In this document: piece by piece, positions 21,361-33,800 of the stretch | Layout of the letters: each line of letters begins with the position of its first letter | How positions within the stretch are numbered: position 1 is the stretch's first letter | NCBI GenBank assembly: GCA_030549495.1 | Contig: JAUIRK010000677.1 | Span: forward strand, 496,001 to 560,000 | DNA length: 64,000 nucleotides | Direction: 5' to 3' | From: Nectonema munidae | Lineage: Eukaryota > Nematomorpha > Nectonematoida > Nectonematidae | Position numbers and translations under genes: made by a program | Notes under the pieces: generated by a model | What the model was told of the DNA's origin: nothing | The model's database searches: none | What the model saw: the letters and a program-made list of their open reading frames with translations, nothing else

Positions 21361-24126
21361 GAATGTTCCTTTCTGCACGCTGTATTTTTTATGGTGGCGA
21401 AAAGAAGGTAGGAGCAAAGTTGCCAAGTTGTTTTACAAGCAGGATGAAGTCTGATACCATAAAAAGCATCTTTCATGTCGAGCTTGAGAGTGTACATAAA
21501 ATGAAATCAAAAAGCGGCGTAGCCCGGTTTGTGAGTCTCTTTATTGAGAAAGAAAATTGCACAAGGTTTATAAAAAGTCATAAAATGATGTAAAAAAGGA
21601 AAAATTTACTGGGTGGTATGGGAGGGTAGAAATTTTTTTAAGACTGGATAGATAGGGATGCGTGGCTATTTATAGCTGTATATTGGTGCCCAGTTCGCGA
21701 TGCTGGGTTGAGGTGAGTCAGGATGTGAAAACATCTGTGCTTTAGCGTGTTTATCTGTTTTTTCCAACCGCCAGTATTTTATTTCTGAACCTTCATTTCT
21801 GATGATAAAGATACTGACGGCGGAGTCTGTGTAAATTGCATGTTCGGGTAGTAGGAGTCCGGCGAGGAGGATGCCAATGAGTTCATTTTCGTTGATGGTG
21901 CCCTTTCTAGGAAAACTGAAAGTGCCTTTGTATGTAACCAGAGCTATTCGGGATGGTATGGCGTCGGTGAATGTCACTTTGCTCCATCCATGACCAATGT
22001 CGGTGATTGAAATTTTCTCATTAACATCCATCCAGGCTCTTCTCCAAAGTGTTGCGTCGATCTTGCCTTTGACATCGTTGAAGTGTCCACTGAAACGCTT
22101 GTAGTGACTTGAGATAGTACCTAGACAATGTTGAATAAAACCAAATATTTTTTGGGTTACTTTCTTTTTTCCTTCTCCACAAAATGTGATACCAGAAAGA
22201 ACAAATAGTTCGGATTTTAGCTTTTTGTTGATTTCGTCGGTTAGAATTAACTCTTTTTTCGTAGATTTATCTCCACCCAAAAAAGTGATGCTTCTTTTCG
22301 GGATCAAGATAGACTTCTTTGTTCACGGTAATGTTGTAATTTCTCTAGGTAAATCATGATGTCGTTGCTAATTACTTTGGCAGTCTCGTAAGATTCGCAG
22401 ATTATTAGACAATCATCCAGGTATAAGGAAAATTGCCAATCTTTCTTCGGGTGATCTTCTTTGAAGGGCAGAGAATACTTTTAAGTGCTTGTTTCAAGAT
22501 GCCATGCGAGAATGAGGCTCCCATAGAGAGAAACGAAAATAGACAGGTTTAACTTTGAACTCTAAAAGCAGGATGAAGTCTGATACCATAAAAAGCATCT
22601 TTCATATCGAGCTTGAGAAATACTTATTTCTTTGGTGGCTGCCAGGTTACATCTCTCCTCCTTGAAGAAATGCTTAGAAAAGGAAAAAGATGCAATGAAT
22701 CTAACTTAATTACTTTTCTTTGGCACTAGCAAAATTGGAGAAATGATTTTGAGAGAAAGTCTTTCAATGACTTGGTTTTGATGCAACGTAGGAATAACAT
22801 GTGTAATAATAAAGGATTCTTGCTTCTTCGGTGAAGGTTTGAATTTGTAGAAAAAGGAGGGAGGAAGGTTGCTTTTCATTGTCGGCTTGCAACCTTCTGT
22901 TAGGAGTTTTTAAATATTTTTACTTTTGAGATTTTCTGGGGGCTTCCAAGAGTTCGCGGCAGCTGTGAACTTGGTTGTGTCGGAGATGTTGCAGACTGTG
23001 CTAATACCTTTAATGAGGCTTCTTGTGAGGTCAATGATGTTATGAGCGGATTCTTCAATCATAGTTCTATTGTCCTCAGAGTCCTTATCTTTATCAGTGT
23101 CGGAAGAAGGAGCGAGTGGTTTGGTCTCTTTGCGTATTGCCTTGATATTTTTCCTACTTTCCGCCGTAGGCGATTCAGTATTTGGTGACTCCGATAGAAG
23201 GTTTACTAAAACTGCTCGCCAGATATGAGGATTGAAGAGGTTTTTCTTAATGAGGTATTGTAAGCTCGCTTTCATTTTGATACCAATCTCGCTTGTATTG
23301 GGCAATTCTTTGGTCATTCTGACAAATTCTGCTGGCGTAATTTCATCGTCGTCATTGCTATCTCCTTCTAGATCATAAATTCCCAGTTCTTTAACCAGAT
23401 TGCCCAAGATGTCTTCTTCTTTTTTCGGGGAGTTCAGGTAGGTAAGGCATCATTTCGTTTCCAATAGCCTCTTCAATATCCTCGATACCTGGCTAGTTTA
23501 GAGCAGGTTCAACTTACAAGCTGCTTTCGCTCTGAAAACATTCAGCAGCTTCTCCAAGTGGAGTCGAAGTCACCTTAGGCTGAGGCTCGTTAAGGAAGTA
23601 GAGTATAGTTGATTGTGATGATGAGTCTGATTCATCACTGCTCGACTCCTCAAAGCCGCATATTTGCAAGATGTTACCAATATCTTGCAGGGGCTTGAGA
23701 AGTTTGTTGCTTGCTCTTGTTCTTTGCCACCTCCTTCTTTCCTGCCGCTTGGAAAGAAGGCCTCCTTCGAAAGAAACTGACGTCGATTGTTGGGATGTTC
23801 AGGTTTGACATATCGGAGGCGTCAATTTGCTGCCGGCGTAGTCCCAATTGGCTTTGCTATCTAGACATGCTGTTGTGGCTAGCTATTTATCATGGCTAGA
23901 TCATCATTTGAGAAAGCGTTGATATTACTTTCTACAATACTCATGAAACCGATTGGGACAATGTCTTTGGTGTTTCTACCTTGTGATGGCGTATTGTTGA
24001 TGTACGCTGTGATACGGTTTTGAGCCATCTCTTGAGCAGTGATTTCCTGAAGAAGTTCAGGATGCTCATAGTTTCTAGGCGCAAATCCTTTAGAAATAGA
24101 AGCACTTAGTTGTACTTCTTTCAACT
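21361..24126 (-). mobile_element. Retroelement fossil with gag-like, RT and RNase H parts
   Basis: Minus-strand remnants in normal order. Gag-like hydrophilic protein pieces lie at 22910-24124. A reverse transcriptase region at about 22310-22620 has LDMKDAFYGIRLHP and a YLDD box. An RNase H-like region at 21666-22307 has IYTDSAVSIF. A second short copy of the RT motif region lies at 21441-21495. YLDD with this RT/RNase H order suggests an LTR- or DIRS-type element, but I cannot choose between them. It is incomplete, I saw no terminal repeats, and it has several breaks, so it is probably old. Confidence 0.7.
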
Positions 24127-24643
24127 TTGAATACTCATGGAAACATTAGTGAAGCAGTAAAAAACAAACCAGAAATTATACTATTTTATAGTCAAACAAA
24201 ATCAGGAGTCGATACAATGGATCAGCTCTTACATTCATGCAAAAGAAAATCAAAAAGGTGGCCACATGTCATATTTATCAACATGCTAGATATAGCATGC
24301 TTGGCATCTTATGTCATATGGAGCATAAAATATCCTGAAAATAGTAAAAAATTAAAAAGAAAAGGTTTTCTTCAATGTATGGCAGAAAAACGTATACAAC
24401 CTTGGCTTCAATGGAGATCATAAATACCCAAATCAGTAAAAAGAGTAATTGAAAGTTGTACTATTGAAGAAGAAGATAGTTCTAACAACTCTGCTAACTC
24501 TTCTTTTTCAGACAAAAAAACGATACCACATCTGTCCCGCTTTGAAAGATAGAAAAATTAAGCAAGTTTGTTCTGAATGCCTAAAAAACGTGTGCTGTCA
24601 ACACCCAAAGAGAAAGATAATCTGTGAATATTGTTTTAAGTAA
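24127..24643 (+). pseudogene. C-terminal piece of a second piggyBac transposase
   Basis: KPEIILFYSQTKSGVDTMDQ and WPHVIFINMLDIACLASYVI (about 24166-24315) form the insertion domain after the last catalytic aspartate (SGVDTMDQ). The C-terminal finger follows in another frame: CPALKDRKIKQVCSECLK, then CCQHPKRK and CEYCFK, ending 24643. The left part is absent because the retroelement fossil begins at this point. Different in sequence from the copies at 14221 and 53916. Confidence 0.88.
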
Positions 24644-25185
24644 TGTGTTTTCATTTAAAATATTCAATAAATAAATTGAATTAATTTGTTTGAAAAATAC
24701 TATGAATAACATCATATGCTGTTATTAACAAAAAATTTAATCCCAACATTCATAGATGTTAAAAAAATAGATAGGGTCCGTTAGACCCATGTCTATTATA
24801 ACGTAATTGAAATATATTTTCAAGTTGAGGCTTAAAACATTACGAACTGAGACTGTGTGAATATATAAATAGTTTAGTTGCGTTGTTTTATTCACAATAG
24901 AAGCAATTATTACTCTAAAAACTGATGAACTTGCGCCTGAGTCAAACTTGTAATTTTATTTATTTATTTATTTTAGAAAAAAGAATTATAAAAATAATCT
25001 GAAATATAAAAAGAAGAGTTTGTGATTACAAACTTGTAATCACAAAGGAAATGGGAGAAAAAATTATAAAAAATACCTGAAAATTTAAGGACTAAAGATG
25101 TTTTTTTAAAAATAAGCATGTAAAATTTATTAGCAGATAAATATAACAAACACAAAAAAAGTTCATTTGCATATCATTGAGAGTG
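24644..25185. other. AT-rich spacer between two converging piggyBac remnants
   Basis: No coding. A palindrome (GTTTGTGATTACAAACTTGT...) lies at 25017-25040. No clear piggyBac terminus was found. Confidence 0.4.
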
Positions 25186-25187
25186 TG

Positions 25188-26569
25188 AAAAGTTTCAAAT
25201 CTCTGGAAAACACCTCTACTTGCACTTAGTACATTTCAGAGAAGAATGTTTTGTGCAGACAGCTTTATTACACTTTTTACATTGTTTCTTCACTTCACTT
25301 AGTTTATTATTTTTTCTTTATAGTTTTTTTCTTTGATTTTTTGGATGCAAATATGACAGTGTTTTCTGTTTCCAACTTCATAGGAAGCGTGTGTGGTAAT
25401 CCCGGGTTTGTTTCCAGTTAATAAAAATAGTGAAGCGTTGATCTTCTCTACCATACTTGAACTCAAAACAAGGAGGGATCTTTCTTGTAAAAATTGCAGA
25501 ATTAAAGAAGAAGCCAAATCCAAACCATTCTTTAAAGTATCAACTTTTCTTGGGTTGATGTTTTTATTCATGCAAAATATTGTTGCATTGATGCGAGCAG
25601 TGTCTAAAATGTTGGAGAAAGCTGAAGCTGCCCATTTGTTGGACTTTATTTCCGTAGAAAATGATCTCATTTTTTGTCAACAATAGCAGTTCCACCTTTC
25701 GTGAAATCGTAGAATTTGAAAATCAGGGGTTTCTTTTTCTTATCAAGGGTTATTCCTGGAATGAACGGGTGGTGAGGATGAGAGCGTTTTTTTGCCTCTT
25801 GACTTGGTGTTAACAACATAGCTATGTAAAGAGAGGTAGTTGTTCTCTACGCTAATAATATTTATAAAAAAAGTTTTCGAGAAGTCTTACATCCCTCATT
25901 TCTTTTGGAACGCCCTTGCGATTTTCATTTATTGTGCCTACGACTGTGATTCCTTTATCATACAGCCATTTAACGAGTTCAATTGACGTATATAATAATC
26001 TATCAATTGTGATATTTCTCCTTCACCATTTTTTTCGTTTACCCGCATATGCAACAAAAACATGAAAGGGTACCTACCGCATTTATAGACTAGCATATAG
26101 GGTTTCATCTAAGCTAAGTAAATCATCTGAAACGAGCCAGTTAGTACAATTTTTATTAAAATGTTCAAAGAAATCTCGGAAAGCTGCCTATCGATCAGTA
26201 AGTCATCTTATTGGCCTAGCAGTGAAATCATCAAAGCATAAAAAATGATTTATAAAGTAAAACCTCCTTATACTCATCACAGCTGAAAACATTGGGGAAC
26301 CAATGTAAGACCAAACAACAAAAGCATTCGTATAATTCTGACCACTAAGAGCTCTCAAATAACACAAAGCAATATATGCGTGAAGTTCACTCACATCAAT
26401 ATTTTTAACACAAGGATTTCTATTTGTTTTCGCCCTTTTAGCTACTTCCGGTTTATTTATATATCTGTTTATTCGATCATTTGTGTTTTTAATTATAAGT
26501 TCAATAATTTGTTCTTCAAAAAACAATTTCCAGCATTCTAATAAAGCTGTAGCTTTTTTAGCTAATCCT
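25188..26569 (-). pseudogene. Third piggyBac transposase, broken
   Basis: Minus strand. The N-terminal helical domain has RVKGLAKKATALLECWKLFF, DVSELHAYIALCYLRALSGQ, GSPMFSAVMSIRRF and FLCFDDFT (26569 down to about 26205). Middle blocks are fragmentary (IRINATIFCMNKNINPRK region at about 25530-25570). The cysteine-rich end reads KKQCKKCNKAVCTKHSSLKC, then TKCK and stop near 25208. Frames change several times and the catalytic region is decayed. The dispersed repeat copy A sits at its N-terminal end at a TTAA (26570-26573). Confidence 0.85.
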
Positions 26570-28401
26570 TTAACCCTATTAGTGCTGGGCAAAATTTGTC
26601 CGCTCAAGTGCTGGGGGCGTAAAGTGCCCCCCCCTTTATTTTTCTCAGATATTAATAAGTTTTTATAAATATTTTTAATCTTACATATATATTTCAACTA
26701 TGCTGAATTCAGTGGTGATCTCCATTTTTTATCAAAATCAATCAAACCTGTCAAAAAATTGATTTATATTTAACAGCTCATCTCAAAAAAGAACTTTTTA
26801 TCTAAATAAGTATATAAAATTTTTTACACATGTAAACCCATTTTAAAATATGCTGAATTCAGTGGTGATATTCATTTTTTATGAAAATCAATCAAACGTG
26901 TCAAAAAATTGATCTAAATGTGACAGCTCATCTCAAAAAGGAACTTTTTATCTAAATAAGTATATAAAAGAAACGGTTTTTTGAATTAGAGAATTACGTT
27001 TAATAGAAAGTATAGGGAGATGATGAAGTTTACCGTGTATGGCATTTTATACACATATACCCATTTTCAAGTATGCTGTGTTTACTGGTTATATTCCTCT
27101 TTTTAATAAATATTAGTCAAACCTGACAAAATAATTTAAATATGACAGCCCATGTCAAAATTAAAATTTTTCTTCGTATAAAAAGTTTTTTATACATTTC
27201 AAGTATGCAGAATTTAATGGTGATGTTCATTTTTTATGAAACCAATAAAACCTGTCAAAAAATCGATTAAACCTATATCAATAATATCAATGTCAAAGAT
27301 ATAAACATAAAAATAACTTCTACTTGCAGTATTTTTCTGGTAATTTTTTTAATTTATTTAATAAACCAACTTTAGGTGTTTAATTCACTCAAAATATTTC
27401 ATTTTACAGTAACTTATGTAACTCGATAGGACCTCCATCTTTTTGGCTACAAATTTGTTATCGGCTTGTAGTCTCTACGTCATATTATAATTTACAGTAT
27501 GTAATTTTGCTATTCATTCCATGATGATCCTTTCTTGGTAGCTCTTTTTTCATTAGAAATTTATATTCTTCAATGTGTGTTCGAAAATTTTTTTATAATG
27601 ATAAAATTACTTTTTTCCTCTCTCAAAGCATTTTGATTAAAGAATCTTCTTGATGATCTTAGACTTTTTTATGAGTATAGTGTATTTTATTATCAGGCCT
27701 GAATATTTCTCAACCAATCTCATTTCAAAGGTTTTTTTCTGATGAATCATTCGTGATGTTGATTGTTCAATTAAAAAAAGTTGTCCACGTTCTTCATCTA
27801 AAAAATTATCTCTTTGACGCAAAAGGAAAAAGATGGACAAATTCAATTTAAATTAAAAATATCTTGATAGTGACTAAATGTTAATTGTAATCCTAAATGA
27901 TAAGCTATAGATTTAAATATTTTTCATTTGTAAAAGAGGAACTTCTTTTTCACAGTCAAAATTTTTTTTGAAGCATCTAATATATAATTAAACCACTTCC
28001 TAGTTCATTAAAACATGGTAGATCTTCCATTTAGTCAAGATAAATATTTTTTTTTAATTATTTGTTTTGATCACATGTTCTCTTTTCAATTAGTTTTCAA
28101 ATTGGTTCCTTTTCTCATACAAATTTTCAAAAGATTTTATAATACGTTTTGTTTTTTTTAATATATATTTCATACTCAAGATGATTGTAGAAACTATTAT
28201 AAGCTAAAATATACAAAAAAAAGTATATTTTTACTACATACCTAATATGCAGCCATTTTTTGAAAATTTTTTACAGAACTAATTTTCAGGCATACATTAT
28301 TAATTCAATTGCCACTTCGAGATATTTTTTAACCGTATTATCCAAAATCCAGTACAGAAATAAAATAAGCATAGTCGATTTCTTATAAAACAGATATTTT
28401 A
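26570..28401. repeat. Long dispersed repeat DR-1, copy A
   Basis: It opens TTAACCCTATTAGTGCTGGGC, has a C run, then tandem monomers of about 150 bp (TGCTGAATTCAGTGGTGAT at about 26702 and 26851, variants at 27075 and 27206). It ends at CTTATAAAACAGATATTTTA. It matches 35624-37349 along its length. Relative to copy B it has fewer monomers and about 450 bp more in the middle (about 27341-27796). A TTAA plus CCC start suggests a piggyBac-type element, but no inverted right end was found. Confidence 0.85.
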
Positions 28402-28439
28402 GTTCAATAAACCAATATCCAATATTGAATATTGGAGGT

Positions 28440-28507
28440 AATATTTTAGGTTTTAAATAGTTTAAAACTGTTTTGCTTTTTGTATTAATTAGTCTTACGG
28501 GTATTTT
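28440..28507 (+). repeat. Left arm of a perfect 68-bp inverted repeat
   Basis: Exact reverse complement of 28552-28619, separated by 44 nt. Together they can fold into one long hairpin. Confidence 0.97.
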
Positions 28508-28551
28508 ATGTTTTGTATATTCCTTCCTTATAAACCTGTTTACTTTCTCAC

Positions 28552-28980
28552 AAAATACCCGTAAGACTAATTAATACAAAAAGCAAAACAGTTTTAAACT
28601 ATTTAAAACCTAAAATATTGGAACCGAATACACATAGATGTGATGCTAAATGTAAAATTATAAAAAATAAAAACTGCAATATAAGGAATGTGATTTATAA
28701 GATAGATTGTAATATATGTGGAGCTATTTATATAGGTGAAACATATAGGCCAATTATATTTAGATTACGTGAACACATAAGTGATATTAAAAATTTCAAA
28801 CCTGAAACCCCTTTAGGCTTACATTTTTAAAGAAAAAGTTTTCACAACTGAGAACATTGAACTTAGCATCTTAGTTCAGTGTAAAAGTGACAATGAACGA
28901 ATATTAAAAGAGCAAATTCTAATTAAAGACAAAAACCCCATTATAAACCGACAATTTTCTTTAAGAGAACCATCCTAAAG
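28552..28980 (+). mobile_element. Penelope-like element fragment with GIY-YIG domain
   Basis: An open frame reads KIPVRLINTKSKTVLNYLKP, then CDAKCK, NVIYKIDCNICGAIYIGETY, RLREHISDIKN. In a shifted frame follow ERILKEQILIKDKNPIINRQ and FSLREPS. YKIDC..CGAIYIGET is the GIY-YIG nuclease motif in the form used by Penelope-like retroelements, which place it after the reverse transcriptase. The RT is absent. The right arm of the 68-bp inverted repeat (28552-28619) is the first part of this coding region, so the hairpin is an inverted duplication of the 5'-truncated element, a layout known for this family. One frame change is seen near 28830. Confidence 0.8.
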
Positions 28981-29420
28981 ACTTTTCATACATTTTCACC
29001 TTGATCATATATCTATAAACATTCACACTTGTTCTACCACACCCTCCGTATAGTTTCCGGGAGTAAGAATAGGACTATTGTGATAGCTGCATCTCGTAAA
29101 AGGCGAGTAAATTGCTCATACATATGTACTTGAACATTCACACCAATTTATCAAGACATCTTCATTATAACACTGTAAATATATATACTATATGTGTCAT
29201 GAACCTAAAGTTAATATCATTCACACCAATTTATCAAGACATCTTCATTATAACTGATCAACCTAAAGTAATCTCTTTACGATCAGCACCAATGAGATTG
29301 ATCTCTCAACACTCAGCAAGCAAGACACTCCACGTTTTCATTTTACGTTATATACATCTGAAGAAGGTCATAGTGACCGAAATATTATTGCTAGTATTTT
29401 GTTAAATAAAAGATTTATTC
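28981..29420 (+). repeat. Probable Penelope-like 3' region with 37-bp direct repeats
   Basis: CATTCACACCAATTTATCAA + GACATCTTCATTATAAC occurs at about 29133 and 29220. Near 29350-29410 a 'CTGAAGAAGGTCATAGTGACCG' phrase, common in the 3' parts of retroelements, precedes AATAAA at 29405-29410. Confidence 0.5.
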
Positions 29421-29539
29421 AACGTTTTCAAAAATATTGAAAAGGTTGATATCATCTGTGAACTCCATATAATCAATATTAATCTAAAATAGCATTATTA
29501 GATGCTGATTAATTTTTACATATTTTCAGAAAAACATTT

Positions 29540-29700
29540 ACATGTTATGTAAATGTAAAACACACACAGATAAAACCCTCAAAGATACATGCACACACAC
29601 AACAAATACAAACCCATACAACAGATCAACACCCATACAACAGATCAACATCCATACAACACACACAGAGACGGTGACAGACAGACACAAACATGTGATC
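29540..29700. repeat. CA-rich minisatellite
   Basis: A unit of about 19 bp (CCCATACAACAGATCAACA and variants) is repeated about three times at 29610-29665, set in ACACAC-rich sequence. Confidence 0.8.
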
Positions 29701-30583
29701 AAGCGCATACAAGCATACTTTCAATTACTAAGCTTAAAATTTTACCAAAAACCACATACTTTACAGATAAACGTGGTCTCTGAAATGGTGAATGTTAAAT
29801 AATAAAACTCCTAGAAATGATTTTTGAGTTGAGAGGGTATAAACTTAAAAATAAAAAGGGACACGTTGAAAAAGAGACAGGTTTGAGCGGGTTGTGCAAA
29901 ATTTCAGTTATTCATTAGGGAGTTCTTCTGCACACGTTGTTATTCAAGTTCTCACCCCACTACATGCCACTCACGCGTTTGTTCCTCTGATAGCAAGCTA
30001 ACACAAGATGTCGTCAATTCACTTACGCTTAGAGTCGGTGTATGATGAAGGAAAGACTGTGTTATAATTTAAAAACATGCACATTTGAAATTTGCAAAAT
30101 ACAGCATAGCTTTCAACACCAATGGCGCTTTCTTATCGATTAGAAAGATAAAGTTTCTTTTAAAGACTAAAAGTTAAAAGAATTCATTCAAAATAAAAAT
30201 GAGGAAATATATAAGATATCTCAAAATCAAAGAAAAGGAGTAGGCTCATTCAAAAAATAACAAGATACGGGCGGGTTCAAAGGATATTTAAAAGGGGGAA
30301 GGATACATTGATAAAATTCAAACTGCTATTGGTGGACATGAGTTGCATAAAGTAGGTCGAGAAGAAACACCATTCACTTGCTTAATTTTTGACTATGATC
30401 AAATGGACATTTGCTTGTGCTACTCAAGTCCAGAATGTGTAGTAAATTAACTCCAACTTTTTTATTCAAATAATTTTTAAAACAAAAAACTTGGTAATGA
30501 CCAACGTATGATATGTGATGCACATGTTTTAAAAAAATTAAAAATATGGATTTTTTCCATGCTAATGTAAAGTTATGTGAAAA
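29701..30583. other. Intergenic, nothing recognised
   Basis: No coding or repeat structure was found up to the protease 3' UTR. Confidence 0.4.
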
Positions 30584-30589
30584 TTTATT
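30584..30589 (-). terminator. Polyadenylation signal for the serine protease
   Basis: AATAAA on the minus strand, about 75 nt past the stop codon. Another lies at 30461-30466. Confidence 0.5.
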
Positions 30590-30662
30590 CAAGTTTTTTT
30601 TGTCATAAGGCCTATTCTCTATTTGCAAGGAGTTGAATAATTTCTTTTATCTTTTGCCGCAA

Positions 30663-30839
30663 CTATTTTGAGACGGAGTAGCTCTCGGTTACCAAATTAA
30701 TCCAACTTTTGAAGTGTGAAATGGAAGTGAACACGCCTGGACTCTTTTCTTCGCCACATTTATAGCCCCACGATGAAATGCCAATCAAAATACTTCTCCC
30801 GTCACTCGATTCAATGAAAAGAGGACCACCAGAATCACC
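30663..30839 (-). CDS. Protease exon 7 (catalytic Ser, C terminus)
   Basis: Acceptor CTATTGTAG, then GDSGGPLFIESSDGRSILIG, ISSWGYKCGEEKSPGVFTSI, SHFKSWINL, and TAG at 30663-30665. Confidence 0.96.
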   Translation of the reverse strand, partial: GDSGGPLFIESSDGRSILIGISSWGYKCGEEKSPGVFTSISHFKSWINLVTESYSVSK

Positions 30840-33800
30840 CTACAATAGAAAATTGGAACGATAGATGATTGCGTGTTTGTTGTTACTCTTTTTGCCTGAG
30901 AGCAAGAAGTTTCTTAACACAACCTTTAAAAGCCCCAAGGAGAGCCCGCATCTGAATTACATGACTTTTGGACTCGCTTAAAAATATGTGTTTTAAATCA
31001 AGTGGGCTTCTTAGCGTGCAGCTAAAGCTATTTTAGGAATGAGAGATATAATTCAGCAAATTTTGTACAATAGATGTATACGTTGATGAGCTTGGGGCTA
31101 AAATCACCCCTGCCCCCTCTCACACTCATTAAATTAAATAGAATATTGAGAGTATTTGGCATGTCATTTCGATATCACTTATAAAATACTCAACATAATC
31201 ATTAGAGGAAATAATGGCCTGCTTTGACAACAGAAAATGGCCATTCAAATTAAAGTTTATTTTTGAAAGTGGGTTCCTCCATTCGTTTCTCGCATTTAAG
31301 ATTCAATACTGGTAGAGGTTCAGAATTCGGAATATTCCTTCTCCGCTTCACTAAAAAATGTATGGATCACTGACAAGTGTATTGATCATTCACTAAATCA
31401 ATCCCTCTTCAAATTAAATTTAAAAAGTTTTTCTAAAAATAATAGAGGTATTTATGCATAGTGTTCAACAAAATCCATCTCTGAGTCAAATTAAAAAGAT
31501 GAGCAGGGGTATGCATCCATAAAGCTGTTCTTAGAAATCCACGTTTTAAGTTTTTATAAAAAGATTTTATCAATAGGGGTATTAATGCTGTAAGGGGATT
31601 TATTCATAAAGGTATTCTTCGAAATACCTACTCTAAGTTTCTGAAATTATTAAAAAGAATTTTTATAGTATAAAATGTAATCGAATATTTATCTATTAAG
31701 ATTTTCGAAATCCTCGCTTCTTGTAAATTTATTTAAAAAAAAGGCCTTTTTGGAAAATGATTAATTTAAAATTTGGAAAAACATTATGATAGAGTTTTAA
31801 GAAGAAGAAGCTTATTTGAAACAAAACATGAGTGACTGATTCTAATTATGCAATTTATTTGAAAAGAATCGAATCATTTCTTATGATTTTCGTATTCAAG
31901 TTTAACGGCGTAAAAGTTAATTAAAAAATTTTTTTTATTTAAAAAAATAAAAGTAGTTTCAATAAATATAATATAAAATTGTCTAGAGTATTTTTTGAGT
32001 ATAAATATTTATTCAAGCTGCTCTAACAATAAGAATCATAACTGCATCCTATGAGAGAAATTTTTCGGCCCTTAAAAGAGTTTTCGAATTTTTGAACTAT
32101 TTCAACGAAAAGTCAAGAAGGCTGAATGTTTGACGCGCACATCCGTGGGGCGAGGGGGGGGGGTGCGAAAATGACCTTTGCCCCCCAATAATTTTCTATA
32201 AGTAAGAGTTGCTGCTTGTTTATAAAACATGTATTATGATCGCATTATAAGATGTAATGATCATTCGAATACATGATGATGTAAGAGGGAATGCAGACTT
32301 TCGAGGCAAACTTCTTGATTTTTGCAAAAATTGTGTTAGAAATGATTACAAGGAACTTTTTTTTTTGTCTCTTATTATCTTAATGGTGACATTTTTTTGT
32401 GAAATTCAGAGTACCCGGTTTTATTAACAAGGTACGGTGAATGGTAATAATTATTTATTGTTAAAAAATAAACTTTTAAAAGAGTTTAAAGAAGAATTGT
32501 TATCATTCCAATTAGAAAAAATAACTAGTTTTGTTGAATTTTGCATGGTGTTTCACAGCTGATATTCCTCAAGATACAGTTTATAATGCTTTAGTTCTGC
32601 TTAATTCTTTTCTTGAAGAAAAAAATGTCATGTCCGTCTCTGCTAAAAAAGTTTTTATTAATCATCTTTGTGAAAAAAAAGCACCAATATCTCTTTTCAG
32701 CGAAAAAGTAAGTATTTACCGAAAAAAACAAATTGTTGAGTGGTTAAAATTTTTTCAAAAAGATTATAATTTTAGTCATAGGCATGGAGCCGGATATGGA
32801 AAACCTCTTTTTCCTAAAAAAAATAAATTTTTAGTAAAAAAATTGAATTCTGTGAATTGATTGGAAGGTCTTCTTGGTCTTTCTTTAAACACTTGGATCT
32901 TGAGGAAAGTATTCTTACTATAGAAGTTGAAAAATGGGAAAGTAATATATCTTTTCTCAAGGCAAAAAAAGCAATTTACAACATTTGTGTATTCAATAAT
33001 AATGCAGAAAGAGGTGCTAAATTGGCGTCTGACCTTATTTCTTCTACATGTAATGAAAAAAGATATCAAGATATTCTACAAATTGTTGAAAATGATAGAA
33101 AAAAATTACAAAATCAAAGAAAATATTTTTGAAATGTTTTTTTAATATTTATATTTGTATATCATTATATAAATTTATTATATTTTTTAAAACTATGAAA
33201 CATACAAAAATTACATTTTTTTGAAATAGAAAACAATTTATTTTCGATTTTGCGATACCTAAACAAGTTTCAATACTCGCCAAATTTTAAACTTAATATT
33301 CTACCATAATCTTCCAACTGTAAAAAAAAGTAAGGCCTTGTTAGATATTCTTTTTATTTTTAAATGGCAAGGGAAACACTCTACCCCCCCCCCCCCCGCG
33401 GATGTGCAGTGTAAATGTAGTGTATAAAAAAGCTTATTGGAAAAGAATTGAAAATGAAAAGTGTCATTAAAAATTTTTTAATGAGATTCTTATTTTTTTT
33501 TTAAAATTGAATAATATATCAGTTTTAAAATTAGGTAGTTTAGTATACTTTCAACGCCTAACTTTCTGTAGGAAAATTGAATTTTTTTTATTAAATTGTA
33601 GAGAAAAAAAGCTCAATATATATTGATTTTTATTTGATAAAACTTGTAACTAATATCTTGTCACATATTTTGGCGACCTTTTTCCAAAAAAATTATGCAA
33701 CAAGCCACATCATTTTTATATCAAATTGTAGAGAAGGAGTTGAGCAAAAATAAATGAGAAAGATGTTTTTTGTTTATATAGTCTCTAATTTTTGACAAAA

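Noticed and set aside
29542-29802. Threonine/histidine-rich protein
   Set aside because: Open frames arise from the CA-rich minisatellite and exist in two frames at once.
30330-30350. AIGGHEL on the plus strand as a protease activation site
   Set aside because: Wrong strand and no downstream protease exon; the true RIVGG is at 51393-51490.
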